Positions 10,793 through 21,596 of a stretch of 64,000 nucleotides of DNA are shown piece by piece (the stretch's first letter is position 1; each line of letters begins with the position of its first letter). The notes below the pieces were generated by a model. It worked only from the letters and a program-made list of their open reading frames with translations. It did not search any database and was not told where the DNA came from. Position numbers and translations under genes: made by a program. Origin of the DNA: Pneumocystis sp. 'macacae' (lineage: Eukaryota; Ascomycota; Pneumocystomycetes; Pneumocystales; Pneumocystaceae). The stretch lies in contig CM030726.1 of assembly GCA_018127085.1 (NCBI GenBank), positions 124,001 through 188,000 on the forward strand. The letters run 5' to 3'.

Positions 10793-12489
10793 TTAAGGCT
10801 TCTGTATTTGCGTAAATGTTCCTCCCTTAAACCAGTCGTTTGAGCTAGATGCTTCTGGTTTTGATAATAATTCAGGATTGATAAGTTGCATGCCAACATT
10901 ACTACCAAAAACAACACTACTTGCCAGTCCACTTGTAGCAGTTCCACTGTTGTGGCTAAATGGCATCAGATGTTTTATTGCTTTGCCTACTTTAGCTTTA
11001 GAACGGCTGTCTACAACAGGCGCCCTAATCCTATATTGTCCTTCTTGTCCAATCATACCTAAGCCTTCCATTTCATCATTAACTCCTACTTCTAATTCTT
11101 GTTTTCCAAAAGCAACTCTATTCTGTTGTTTACGTAGCTCTGTCATTTGGTATCGTTCTTTCATTGCACGCATGCGTCGCCCACCGCGTCTTTTCTTTAT
11201 TGTATCATTTGGTGCAGGCAAAGCTTTTACAGTTTTTGATGGATTTGGCTGGGATAATTTGTCCAGTCGTTTTTCGATCTGTTCTTTTAAAGACAAACCA
11301 ATAGAACCATCAGGACTATGATGCAATCTATCTACACGTGCGGCCAATGCAATTTTTGCACTAATAATACGCAAAGCTTGTTTTCTCAAATCAGAAGGAA
11401 TTTTTTGTAATATTTCAGAATGAAAAAGAAATCCTTGATGCCGAATACCAATTCCGGTTGAAAATCCCGTTTGACTTTGTCGCTTTGCACCAAGGCTTGA
11501 AATATTGCAGCCTGGCATACGAACTAGACCTGCTAGTCCTCCAGCTATACTCATAAGTTTCGCTGCAGTTGTAGAGCCTACTATTGCCGATAAATTAGGA
11601 GCAACCAGGTTCATCCTAGACTGAACATATTCAAGAATCTTTTTTTATTAAAAACATGACTCTAATATTCATAATTATACCTTTTTTTTTGCACCTTCCA
11701 ATTCTAATGTTAAATCGCATGCTTCAAAAACAACATCAAGCTCCTCAGGTGATAAAGGTACACCTTCAGATGTAGCATTTGTTACTGTAATAACCATAAC
11801 AGTTGCAGATGGGAGAAAATGTGATAAATTAACTTGTGTAATATCCTATATGCTTATTAATTTTTTTTTATAATATAATGTAAAAACCATTTGATTACCA
11901 ATAATTCGGACAGTTTTTGCATAATCTAAAGGATTTATAACAAGAGACTCAAGCTCTGGAAATCGCAAAGCATAATGATCTCGGATAAACTATTTCATGA
12001 GATTATGATTATTTGTCATCAATAATTTATCGACAGTATATACCTTGTTAATTGCAATAATCTCATTGTCAACTTCAACTGCTAAATTATTAGCATCAAC
12101 AATTAATTGATACTCTGGATTGTCCTCAATATGTCCCTGAAATGAGTTTATTTGACTCTTACTATATGTATCAATTTTCTATTATTTATTAACACTATTA
12201 TATAAGAAAAAAAATTAACTTGAAGAATATCTTGCATCCAATTTGACTTTAAAAGTGTTGCAATCTCAAATACACTTTGAACACAATCCAATGATGACTT
12301 TTTTGTCAAATCTCTTTTTCGAGAGCTTTTAACGATATTTGTAGAACTTAAATTTTCATGAGTTTTTAACATCACTTCTCCATTTGAAAAGGAAAATCCT
12401 TGCTCATTTTGCTTTTTATCGAAGTTATTCCCTTCATCTGTATCACTTTGATCAAAATCTTCATGTAAAAGTTCATCTGCAAGGTCCAT
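10793..12489 (-). CDS. prp31: Prp31, U4/U6 di-snRNP splicing factor
   Basis: Prp31 binds the 15.5K-U4 snRNA complex and is needed for tri-snRNP assembly. The start at 12489 gives MDLADELLHEDFDQSDTDEG. Later exons (about 12140-11640) cover the Nosic/coiled-coil region. The long last exon (11614-10793) contains the Nop domain (MNLVAPNLSAIVGSTTAAKL, IAGGLAGLVRMPGCNISSLG AKRQ, GFLFHSEILQKIPSDLRKQA LRIISAKIALAARVD). It also has the Prp31 C-terminal domain with RRGGRRMRAMKERYQMTELR and NRVAFG. The stop is TAA at 10793-10795. At least four introns interrupt the 5' half. It converges on the SUZ gene with a 66-bp gap. Confidence 0.93.
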
Positions 12490-12785
12490 TTTGAATATTA
12501 ATTTTTGGAAGTCGTAATCAAATTTACTGAAAAAAATCACTTAAAAATAGAATAAAGTGATAAAAAGTATATAAAGTATATAAATTTAGTAAATCGAAAT
12601 ATCTATTCAAAAGATTTACTATTTTAAAAAATTGTTTATTCTTTTAGTACTAAAAATTAGGAAATAGGGAATATACTCTGCAGTAAATTAAAGTATAAAA
12701 AGTATTTTATTGGTATAAATCAAAATATACGCTTTTTATTATTACAATAAAATATTTTGAGTGTTTTTAAATTTAAAAAATACAA

Positions 12786-14673
12786 ATGGATGAAAAAAAT
12801 TTAAGTAATTTTAAATCACAAAAAAACAAGGATGAATGGATGTTGCAGACAGAAAACAGAGAGGATAAGCATGGCTTTAATTCTTTTATGAAAGATTGTC
12901 AGAATGAATCAATGCCTTCATCAAAAGTTGCATTAGATACATATGTATTTATTTTTTCCAACAAAAGTCATTTTATAAATTTTATAGTCTAGATTAATAC
13001 CAAAAGAGCCGGACATGACCCAATTTTCAGAAAAAACAGTTGAGAAATGTAAGCAATAGTTTTTATTTGTAATTTTAGCATTTTTAATTAAAAGAACAGC
13101 AAAACCTTCTTATATTATTGGTGATGCAGGATCATCATGGAGAATGATGAAACTTAAAAAAATATATGAAATTGCATCGCAGACAGGCAGAGATGTTAAT
13201 AATGTCGCTTTGGAAAGATATGGAAGTCTTGAGGCGTTTTATGAAGCTCTTGAAGAGAAAGAAGAATTAGATCGACGTAAAATACATGGTCCTTCTAAAG
13301 AAAAAGTGACGGGATCATTATACAAACAATATCAACAGCTAAATCCTCAAGAATTTAAGAAATCTTCTGAATCACTGTCAGATTTTTCAGCTACTTCAGA
13401 TGTGATCACTGTGACTATGCTAAACAAATTACAAGCAGAAATTATGAAAGCACAAATGCGTGGTATTACTGACATTTCTAAACTTCAAGAAAAATATGAA
13501 AAAATGGTATCAATTTTCGAATTTCAAAAAACTCAAAAAGATATAATTATTCCAAGCAATACTGATATTATGAGAGAAAAAATATCTTCAGTAATTGATC
13601 CAGATAATATGACTATAGAAGAAATGGTAAAAGAGGAAAAAAGAACACGAAACCATCTCTATAAACGTCAATATAGACAAATGGCTGAGCAAATCATACG
13701 TGATCCTCATTTCAAGGTATAAAAAGTAATATAATGATTATCTATTTAATATTTAAGGATGATCTTGATTATTATGATGAAAATGCAGAAAAACTTTCCA
13801 AGCGAATTCAAAGAAGGGAAATTGATTTTAGGAATATTGAAATTTCTGGTATGGAAACAATCATAGAAATACTAATCTTTCTATTTATCAGATTTTCAAA
13901 GAACACAAAGAATTCTTGACACATGTCCTTTATGTCATCAAGATTCTTCTCCACCGATGGCACCTATAATATCTATAGGTACTCGCATTTATCTATCTCT
14001 TCCTTCTCCCCCAGAACTTTCAAAATATCATGCTTTAATCGTTCCTATTCATCACAGAATCAATACACTTGAATGTGATGATGATGAGTGGGATGAAATC
14101 AGGGTAAGTGTTTTTTCATATTTTTAAAAAAGGAAATTTATTATATATAAATAGAATTTTATGAAATGTTTAATTAAAATGGCAGATGAGCGAAATCATG
14201 ATGTAATTTTTTATGAAAATGCTTCTGCGCCTCACCGGCGTATGCATACTGCGATTGAAGCAGTACCTGTTCCACGTGATATTGCTATGCAAGCACCTGC
14301 ATTTTTTCGAGAAGCTATTCTTTCATCAGATGAAGAATGGAGTCAACATCGAAAAATTATTGATACTCTTGCAAGAGCTAAAAAAGGCCTTGGAAAAATG
14401 GCTTTTAGACATAGTATAACCAAAGAAGCGCCATATTTTCATGTATGGTTTGAAATCGATGGCGGAATTGGCCATATTGTAGAAGATTTAGATAAATGGG
14501 GCAAGGGTGATATTTTTACACGTCAAGTATTTGCAACAATGCTTGACCTTGACCCTACCATATATCGAAAACGTGGAAGATGGACAGGCACGACTGATCC
14601 AAGAGAAAAGGCTTTTCTCAGTGCCTGGACAAAATATGATTGGACACAATCCATTAAAACCGACGATACTTAA
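12786..14673 (+). CDS. cwf19: Cwf19-like spliceosome-associated / lariat-debranching cofactor
   Basis: Encodes the Cwf19 C-terminal domains 1 and 2. An exon near 13910-14105 gives QRILDTCPLCHQDSSPPMAP and YHALIVPIHHRINTLECDDD EWDEI (CwfJ domain 1, HIT-like, with the CPLC metal site and PIHH). The last exon gives MADERNHDVIFYENASAPHR RMHTAIEAVPVP and EAPYFHVWFEIDGGIGHIVE, then QVFATMLDLDP and AWTKYDW (CwfJ domain 2), ending TAA at 14673. The N-terminal part (12786-13900) is Lys/Glu-rich, with exons at 12786, about 13090-13722 and about 13757. The family joins post-splicing lariat turnover complexes. N-terminal splice sites are less certain. Confidence 0.9.
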
Positions 14674-15127
14674 ATAATTTTGGTGATCAGTGAACTATTT
14701 TTATCCATAAATAAATAGATCTTTATGTATATAAATGCTTATATAAAATTATTTGTAATCATATTTATAAAAAATTATATAGAAATATGTAAACTTAAGA
14801 ACATATAAATATATATCGGATATATAAAGAACTACTTATAAAAACATGAATGAGGTTTATGGCAATATCGGCTTAGGAATTCTTTATATTATAGTTTTTA
14901 TATCAATCATTCATTTTTATTTAGCGATATTCATTTAATTTTAACAAGTATAAATATTATATAAAAATTTTAATAAAAATATAATCTATTTTTTATTCTT
15001 CTTTTGTTCTAACTTAGAATAAATTAATGACTACTTCTGCATATCTATTAATATACTATTTAATATTTATATTTACAAATAATTAAATTTATATACATTT
15101 ATAAATTATTTATAATATTTCTCTGGT
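14674..15127. other. Intergenic, A+T-rich, upstream of 5S rRNA
   Basis: About 450 bases between the Cwf19 stop and the 5S gene. It contains TA-rich simple sequence but no open frame of note. 5S transcription normally depends on internal promoter boxes, so no upstream element is required. Confidence 0.55.
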
Positions 15128-15245
15128 AGCTACGGCCATACCTCAGAGAATATACCGTATCCCGTCCGATCTGCGAAGTCAAGCTCTGAAGGGCGTCGTC
15201 AGTACTATAGTGGGTGACCATATGGGAATACGACGTGCTGTAGCT
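15128..15245 (+). rRNA. 5S ribosomal RNA
   Basis: The segment reads as a full 5S rRNA. The 5' end AGCTACGGC pairs with the 3' end GCTGTAGCT to form helix I, with one G-U. The internal control region for TFIIIA/TFIIIC is conserved (GAAGTCAAGCTCTGAAGGGC and AGTGGGTGACCATATGGGAA). Length is about 118 nt. It stands alone between Cwf19 and Psf1, not in a ribosomal DNA repeat, so it is a dispersed 5S gene. A short frame on the opposite strand across it is a shadow. Confidence 0.95.
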
Positions 15246-15247
15246 CC

Positions 15248-15252
15248 TTTTT
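15248..15252 (+). terminator. RNA polymerase III terminator of 5S
   Basis: A run of five T residues begins two bases after the 5S 3' end, the usual polymerase III stop signal. Confidence 0.8.
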
Positions 15253-15852
15253 CGATATGTATTTATGCATAAATTTATAGTCAATCGCTTTAAATAGAGA
15301 ATAGAGAAATGTATTTTAATAACCCAAAAATACAATGTTAAACTATATAAACAGTTGGTTGTGTTATATTTGCTTTCTATACATATACCTCTAAGTATTA
15401 TAATTATCGATGGATCGACTATACTGTAAAATATACTAATCATGCCATGAATATACATAAGTGTGTTCAAATGTGTACGAAAACTTTAGAATATACATAA
15501 AAAATACTTTGTACTATAGAAATATATCTGTACTTCAATCTACATCATCTTATATATACACCTATATATACTTATATACACAGATATGCAGAGAAGTATA
15601 GACACATACATATATAGATTTATATTACCAAACTACACTTCTTATATATATCAATACATCTATCCTTATACATTAACATACTCATCTATATATATTTACA
15701 CTTACAAACTCTAGGCCTATATACATACCAATATACTATATCTAACTCTAGCTAATATGCCATTTATACTTTTTCATCACATAAAATCCATTGTTTCCTC
15801 TATACTTTTTATATTTTTTATACCTCTCCTATACTCTTGTACCTTGACTTAA
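15253..15852. other. Intergenic with TA/CA-rich simple sequence
   Basis: About 600 bases after the 5S gene. From 15540 to 15740 it is rich in short ATATACA/TATATAC-type units without an exact long period. No gene is supported; it must include the Psf1 3' UTR. Confidence 0.5.
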
Positions 15853-16493
15853 CTATGACACTCTCTGCAGATAACCCTGTCGAAGAAGTCCTTCTACATC
15901 TGAAAGCCGCAAAAAAAATTGGCTATTTTTATTCAAAGTAATTGCCCTATTAGCTGTCATTTTAAAGAAAAATATTCTCCTTCAATGCTTTTTTACCCAT
16001 ATTCTGTCTGAATCTCTCCAATTTCCTGTAGTACGCGAACATTAACATAAAGATCGCTTGGTGGCTCAAGAGCCCCTCCAAAATCAATTCCTGGCCACTG
16101 TTGCATATAATATGAACAAAGTGAAGTATATGCGCGCAAGTATACACGCTCAGCAGGTGCAAGCAGCCCAGGATCAATTACTGCTTGCAATGGATCTGTC
16201 CAACACACATATGCAAGCCGCATGGCACGTGCACGGTGGTATGCAAGCAAACAGCGTTTGTTGCGGAGCTTGCATAGATGTTGTACAAGTAGATGTGTTG
16301 CTACGCCCGGATATTGTGTCTGAGAAAATGTACTTCCGCCATGAGTTTCAAGAAGCTCTTTCGATGCTTCATCTAGTGCACAAGTTTCTCTGAGCACTGC
16401 TTGGACACGTTCTGTCTCATATGGAGGCCATGTATCAAGACGTATTGCACGAGAAGCATTAGCTACGAGCTTTGTAGCAGAATCTCCAAACAT
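15853..16493 (-). CDS. psf1: Psf1, GINS complex subunit
   Basis: GINS is part of the CMG replicative helicase with Cdc45 and Mcm2-7. The protein begins MFGDSATKLVANASRAIRL at 16493, the family start, although the frame is open further upstream. Conserved blocks are LLVQHLCKLRNKRCLLAYHR and YYMQQWPGIDFGGALEPPSD LYVNVRVLQEIGEIQTEYG. An intron at about 15930-15997 then joins QFFLRLSDVEGLLRQGYLQR VS, the Psf1 B-domain end, stop TAG at 15853-15855. The linker between GEIQTEYG and FFLR is shorter than in most Psf1 proteins, so the exact acceptor could differ. It is divergent from Orc1, with 121 bases between the starts. Confidence 0.93.
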
Positions 16494-16614
16494 AAAAGCA
16501 CTTCTAAGGGTATATGCACATCGTGATATACGTTTGGTGTTATAAGGGCAGATCGACAGGTGAGAGATAGGAAAAACTACATGTAAGAGCATTACAGAGG
16601 AATTAGTAAGCTGT
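16494..16614. promoter_or_regulatory. Shared divergent promoter of Psf1 and Orc1
   Basis: Only 121 bases separate the start codons of two replication-initiation genes transcribed in opposite directions. This segment must supply both promoters unless they lie within the coding regions. I looked for the MluI cell-cycle box ACGCGT that drives such genes in yeasts and did not find it here. Confidence 0.6.
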
Positions 16615-19058
16615 ATGCGAGGAAAAAGAACAAAAAATGGAAGAAATGGACAAGGAAAAGGATTGAATGTTTTTGAATGGGGTGAAAAAAATATAGTTTC
16701 AGCCGACGGACGAGTTTTTTATAATGAAGTTTACCGTGGGGAAGAAAGGTTTAGGAAGGGGGACTGTGTCCTTGTAAGGAATGACACAGGGAAAGGCTCA
16801 TGGGCAGCAATGATTATGAGTTTTTACGAGGGATTTTTGGGGGAAAAAATGGCAGATTTACTATGGTTTGAGAGAGGAGATCATATACGAAAAGAAAAGC
16901 GCGAGTTTCCGGTAATTCATGTCAGAATATAGGAATAAAAAAAGAATATGGAAGGACTAATATATATAGAGTGAATTGTTGATCTGTGGGACTGTAGATC
17001 CAAATGAAATTTCTGTTTTCCAGAAAAAAATTGAAGTGATTTCATATGAAACATTTTTAAAGCGGTATCCAGAAGGGTTGACGAAAAAGATGGATGATTA
17101 TGAACGAGTTTTTTACTGCAAAAGGGGATTTCACCCTCGGAAGGAAGTGTATCTTGAATTTATTGATTGGGATCAATTTTATCGTCATCAAGATACAGAT
17201 TTCAACTCATTAATAGACTGGGTGGAAACAGCAGGAGCGAAAGTGCAAATAGAAAGACAGAAAAGGTGTCAAGTGGTGCATGGAGAATCTGTAATTATTC
17301 CAAATGGAATACAAATAGTTATTTAATGTTAATTTTAGGAGGATGAACTAGTGATGATACATCAAGAAAAACAGGATTCTGACACAGAAAAAGAAACAGA
17401 TACAGAGAAAAGTGAAAGCGATGATATGTATTTGCCGATGCAATCAGACGATGAAAGTATTGATATTGAAAACACTGAAACCAGTGAATCTAGCAATGAC
17501 TCTTTTGCAATCAAAACTCCGCGAAAACGGAAAAAAAATGCAGAAAGTACAGTAACACCATCATTAGGAAACAAAAGAGTTTGTAAAAAACCTCTGGAAA
17601 CAACACCTTTACCTTTAAGATACATTTCATATGATAAATCAAAATTTTCATTATATCAAGATGCACGATCACATTTGCATGTATCAATGGTTCCGGCATC
17701 ACTGCCATGTAGAGAAAAGGAATTTTCTTTCATTTGCTCACAGATACTTAATGCATTGGAAACAGGTCATGGAGAATGTATCTATGTGAGCGGTACTCCA
17801 GGGACAGGTAAGACAGTGACAATTAAAGAAGTTGTGCGATATTTATTCCAAAAAGTTGAAGATGGAGTATGTTTTGAATAAGGAGATATGGTATCTATGT
17901 ATTAATTTATTTTGTAGGAAATTGATGATTTTAAATATCTTGAAATCAATGGCATGAAGGTTGTTGATGCAAATCAGGCATATTCATTACTCTGGGAGGC
18001 TTTAGAAGGCGAAAGGGTAACGCCGAAACATGCACTAATGCTTCTTGAGCAACGTTTTTCACTACCTAACCCTCATAGAGTACCTTGGTAAGTTCTTATT
18101 ATATCTCTTAATTAGATAACGATAAGGCGATAGCGTAGTACTTATCGATGAACTTGACCAACTAGTAACGAAAGATCAAAAAGTGATGTATAATATGTTC
18201 AATTGGCCAACGTTGCAACATTCTCGACTTATTATAATTGCTGTTGCAAATACAATGGATCTTCCGGAACGGATACTCAGCAATAAAATATCTAGTCGTC
18301 TAGGTATTTTTTCTTAATTTTTTAAAAATTTCTTTCTAATAACTTTAAATTATTAAGGATTAACTCGAATCAGCTTTTCTGGTTATACATTTGATCAACT
18401 AAAAACTATTATTCATACACGATTACAAGAAATTTCAGGTTCATTGATGGATCAAGATGCAATAGAGTTAGCAAGTCGAAAAGTAAGTGTTGTAAGTGGT
18501 GATGCACGTAGAGCACTCGATATTTGCAGGTATATTTTTTCAATTGTAAGCATTATTCATAGTTCAAGACGGGCTGTCGAAATAGCTCAAGTCTCTGCTG
18601 TTGCTACCGAAAAATCAACATCAGATGAACTTGATAAATCAGCCCAACCAGCAAGGGTAACAATAAAAACAATTAATATAGCAATATCAGAAATGTCTTC
18701 TTCTCCTGTTCAAATGTACTTACGAACAATGCCCTTAACATATAAAGTGTTTTTAGTATCACTTATGTTAAAAATGAAACGATCTGGTATTGCTGAGCAT
18801 ACACTTAGTGAAATCGTTGATATTAGCATTAAAATGTGCAAAGCAAGCGAAAAAAAAACACTTCAGGTCTTGTGTCAACAGTCCTATATTGATAATACTC
18901 TTAATTTTGAAAACGCAGCGTTAACACTTGCTGAAGTTGGTGTTCTTTTTTTAAATATAAAAACAGGGAAAAGATATGCACGTGTACAACTGAAAATTAC
19001 ACAACAAGATGTAATTATGGCTATGCAAAATGATACAGACTTTAAAGGGATTCTTTAA
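16615..19058 (+). CDS. orc1: Orc1, origin recognition complex large subunit
   Basis: ORC binds origins and loads Mcm2-7. The N-terminal BAH domain reads NVFEWGEKNIVSADGRVFYN EV, FRKGDCVLVRND and, after a 5' intron (GTCAGA donor within the HVRI codons), LLICGTVDPNEISVF. An acidic/Ser-rich linker follows (about 17360-17560), then the AAA+ module: Walker A GTPGTGKTVTIKEVVRYLF near 17790, NGMKVVDANQAYSLLWEAL, Walker B VVLIDELDQLV near 18143, ANTMDLPERILSNKISSRLG, and sensor-2/lid residues GDARRALDICR. The winged-helix domain ends at 19058. At least five short introns are present. Confidence 0.95.
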
Positions 19059-19086
19059 AGCAATATAAATTTCATTTATTCGTGCA

Positions 19087-19113
19087 AGGGTTAGGTTTGT
19101 ATTTTAGGGTTAA
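19087..19113. promoter_or_regulatory. Telomere-box-like motifs upstream of the Rxt2-like gene
   Basis: AGGGTTAGG at 19087-19095 and TTAGGGTTAA at 19104-19113 lie about 85-110 bases before the start at 19198. They match the TTAGGGTT core bound by Tbf1/Teb-type Myb proteins in fungi. Confidence 0.45.
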
Positions 19114-19197
19114 AATATATTAACGTTATGAACATCGATTTAGGTAATAAATGAATATTAAGTTTTTGTAAAACTGATTTAGAATTTTGTTTTTAAC

Positions 19198-20306
19198 ATG
19201 AAAGATAAAGAAACACTAGAAGAGTTAATGTAAGGCATAACTTTGTTTGATATTATTTTAAAAGTTTTTAGTCGATTTAAAGAAGCGCTTTCTCGATCAG
19301 AAAATGGTAAAAACAACATTAATATTATTTTATGATATTAATTTTATTTTTTAGCATCAGACTCGAGCTCCTCAGTGGGGATGTATGTAGGGAACAGAGG
19401 GCGTAAATTGAAGCATAAGGCACGTTATACATATCGTGGAAAATTAGGGATACCATCAGATATTTTAACTGACCGTAAAGTACGAAAATGCTCTTTGAAT
19501 GCCTTCTTACATAATGGTGTTTTTATAGACTGTGTATTATGGGTCAAAATTTCGTACAATAATTCAACGTAAAAAACGAAAAACATCACTGGATGATACA
19601 GATGGTGAAACATCAACTCACTCAGACGATCCGTATCGTGACATTCATATTGATGGTGAGTTATGTAAAGATATATTTTCGTGGATTTTGAGATGTTCTA
19701 GAACTTCTAGCACCAATTGTTCATCCAGCTGATCTTCCACGGCATCGTTCATATCGCATGTCATTGACACAATCTTGCTTAACAAATCTTGCAATACAAA
19801 TACTTGATGCAATCGCTGAAGAGCGTGCATATAATATAAATCTTTCTAAACTACTATTCATCTTTCTTGGCGATGACTGGTCAATTCAGACTGTGTTTCG
19901 CACTAATGAAAAGTTATGTATACAGAAAAACGTGCAAGAAATTTGCACTGGTTCAGAAGAAGAATCAAAACAGGATTTGTCTTTAAAAAAAGATGCAATT
20001 TCTCCAACATTATCTTTGTCATGTGTAACAAATGATACTTCCTTATCAACATCCCAGAAGCAACCACATATTGACACTTCACCAGATCCAAATGAATCTT
20101 TTTTTGAAAGGCTGGCTCAATATATGGATTTGACACAAAATGATATTAGCGATTTACGTAGACTGCTTCAATCTGCGCTTGATCGAAGCAATGAATACAT
20201 TAAATGTTTAATGCAAACACGAAACGATATTATTCATGCCAAACGCTTAATCAAAAAAGTATATGAATGGTGTGTTGAGGCTGCTAAAAAAGAAGACGAA
20301 TCATAA
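19198..20306 (+). CDS. Rxt2-like subunit of the Rpd3L/Sin3 histone deacetylase complex
   Basis: Spliced N-terminus: MKDKETLEELI / RFKEALSRSEN / ASDSSSSVGMYVGNRGRKLK HKARYTYRGKLG. This fits the Rxt2 N-terminal domain (NRGxKLKxKARY..xGxLG). An intron at about 19477-19530 restores the frame (DILTDRK / TVYYGSKFRTIIQRKKRK). A further intron joins DVLELLAPIVHPADLPRHRS YRMSLTQSCLTNLAIQILD, the second family block (HPADLPxHpsxxR). The rest, to TAA at 20306, is Ser/Asp-rich with C-terminal helices. Rxt2 proteins act in promoter histone deacetylation. The assignment rests on these two blocks. Confidence 0.72.
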
Positions 20307-20466
20307 AGTACGAAATACACTCATATTTTCGTTTTTTAAACAATTTATTAATAGTATTAACATACTCTAACATTCTCGAATATATTTATACACATTGTTA
20401 TGGCAACATCACGATCTGTGCTGCTATATAAAATTCAACTTAGCTATAATTCAGTTCTACTACTCA

Positions 20467-21009
20467 TTAAGGATTGAGAAAATATTGGTTCGCAGCATGT
20501 TGATTGGCGAGTCGTGATTCACGATGATTTCTCCAAAAAGCTTTATAAATATTGAATGTATCTTCAGAGTCATTTTTTTCTGCCATGTATATCTCTCGTT
20601 GAACCTGTTTTCGTAATCGAAAAAGAGTATATACACTGAAACAAAGAGCGATCCATAAACTGACAACTACAATAGTCATGACCCGCCAGTCAAAGAATGT
20701 AGAAATTGCACTAATAATGAAAGATGGCATCACAATATGTCTAGAATGTCCCGTAGAATTTACAGAAGCAGGTGATACGTCTATCTTCGGCCCAGTTGTA
20801 GTGCTTATTTCAGGTCTCGTTGCAGTGGTTGACCAAGTTTTAATAATACCACGCTCTGTTTCCGTAGTACTAGTAAAGACACTATTATGAACAGTATGCG
20901 TAGCATTGGAATATTCATGTCTACGGCTAAGCAATGATAGTGATTTATCGTTATCTATAGATGAAAAGGATGCATAAACATGCATATTCTCCAATTGTGT
21001 GCGTGTCAT
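20467..21009 (-). CDS. Unrecognised single-pass membrane protein
   Basis: An intact single-exon frame of 180 residues that I cannot assign to a family. Residues 1-105 are rich in Ser and Thr (STTETERGIIKTWSTTATRP EISTTTG), with a possible N-glycosylation site NST near residue 84. A hydrophobic segment at about residues 110-130 (VMTIVVVSLWIALCFSVYTL F) is followed by basic RLRKQVQR, so the C-terminal 50 residues are probably cytosolic. No N-terminal signal peptide is obvious. Codon use looks like the neighbours. It converges on the Rxt2-like gene and is divergent from beta-tubulin. It could be a Golgi, endosomal or plasma-membrane protein; function is unknown. Confidence 0.6.
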   Translation of the reverse strand: MTRTQLENMHVYASFSSIDNDKSLSLLSRRHEYSNATHTVHNSVFTSTTETERGIIKTWSTTATRPEISTTTGPKIDVSPASVNSTGHSRHIVMPSFIISAISTFFDWRVMTIVVVSLWIALCFSVYTLFRLRKQVQREIYMAEKNDSEDTFNIYKAFWRNHRESRLANQHAANQYFLNP

Positions 21010-21596
21010 TTATTGTGTTTCAGTCGATAGATTTGTCCCACGTAACACATTATATTAGCGTGGCATAACACGTAAGACGCGTTCTACGGACACGCGTGTG
21101 TACGGAGAATGTAAACGAAAGCCATTAATGTCAATTTGTGAATCTCATAGGAATATATAAAATACATAGTCTGTGAAATACATGTAATATATCTATATTA
21201 TGCATATATTTAAGATATATAGTAAATTCCACATTCCATGGCATACATACACTGTTTTTCTGTATACAATGTGTGTCTTACTAGCATCATTTCTACATCA
21301 CAGCATTATAGATTAGTGAGGTTATCCATGCAGCTCATTCCAAACCCTAACCCTACAATATTAATACAAATCTTACCCTAAGCAATTATAAAGTTTAACT
21401 GCACTTGAGACAAACCATATATATATTTACATGAAGACATTGCCATGCTTTCTTTCCATCCAGTAACATTAAGATAATTTGGTTACAGATATTCTTTATT
21501 TACTTCAGACACCTAACAAATATCACGTGACTAGGCATGAAAAGCAGGTGAGGTGAAGGATTTCGCGAACTTTTCGACAAAGCACCTTTGGTCGGA
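21010..21596. promoter_or_regulatory. Divergent intergenic region upstream of beta-tubulin
   Basis: About 590 bases between two divergent starts. It carries AAACCCTAACCCTA at 21342-21355, a two-unit telomere-box, and a related TTACCCTAA at about 21373. An E-box TCACGTGA is centred at 21526, about 70 bases before the tubulin ATG. The tubulin promoter is expected here. No other gene is seen. Confidence 0.5.
21524..21529. promoter_or_regulatory. CACGTG E-box upstream of beta-tubulin
   Basis: TCACGTGA palindrome, matching the Cbf1/bHLH binding consensus. Its position close to the start suggests a regulatory role, by inference only. Confidence 0.4.

Noticed and set aside
15099..15470. A 123-codon minus-strand frame across the 5S region
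   Set aside because: It covers the 5S rRNA antisense and has random composition.
19477..19530. Apparent frameshift in the Rxt2-like gene
   Set aside because: An intron from GTACGA to TATAG joins DRK to TVYYGSKF in frame.
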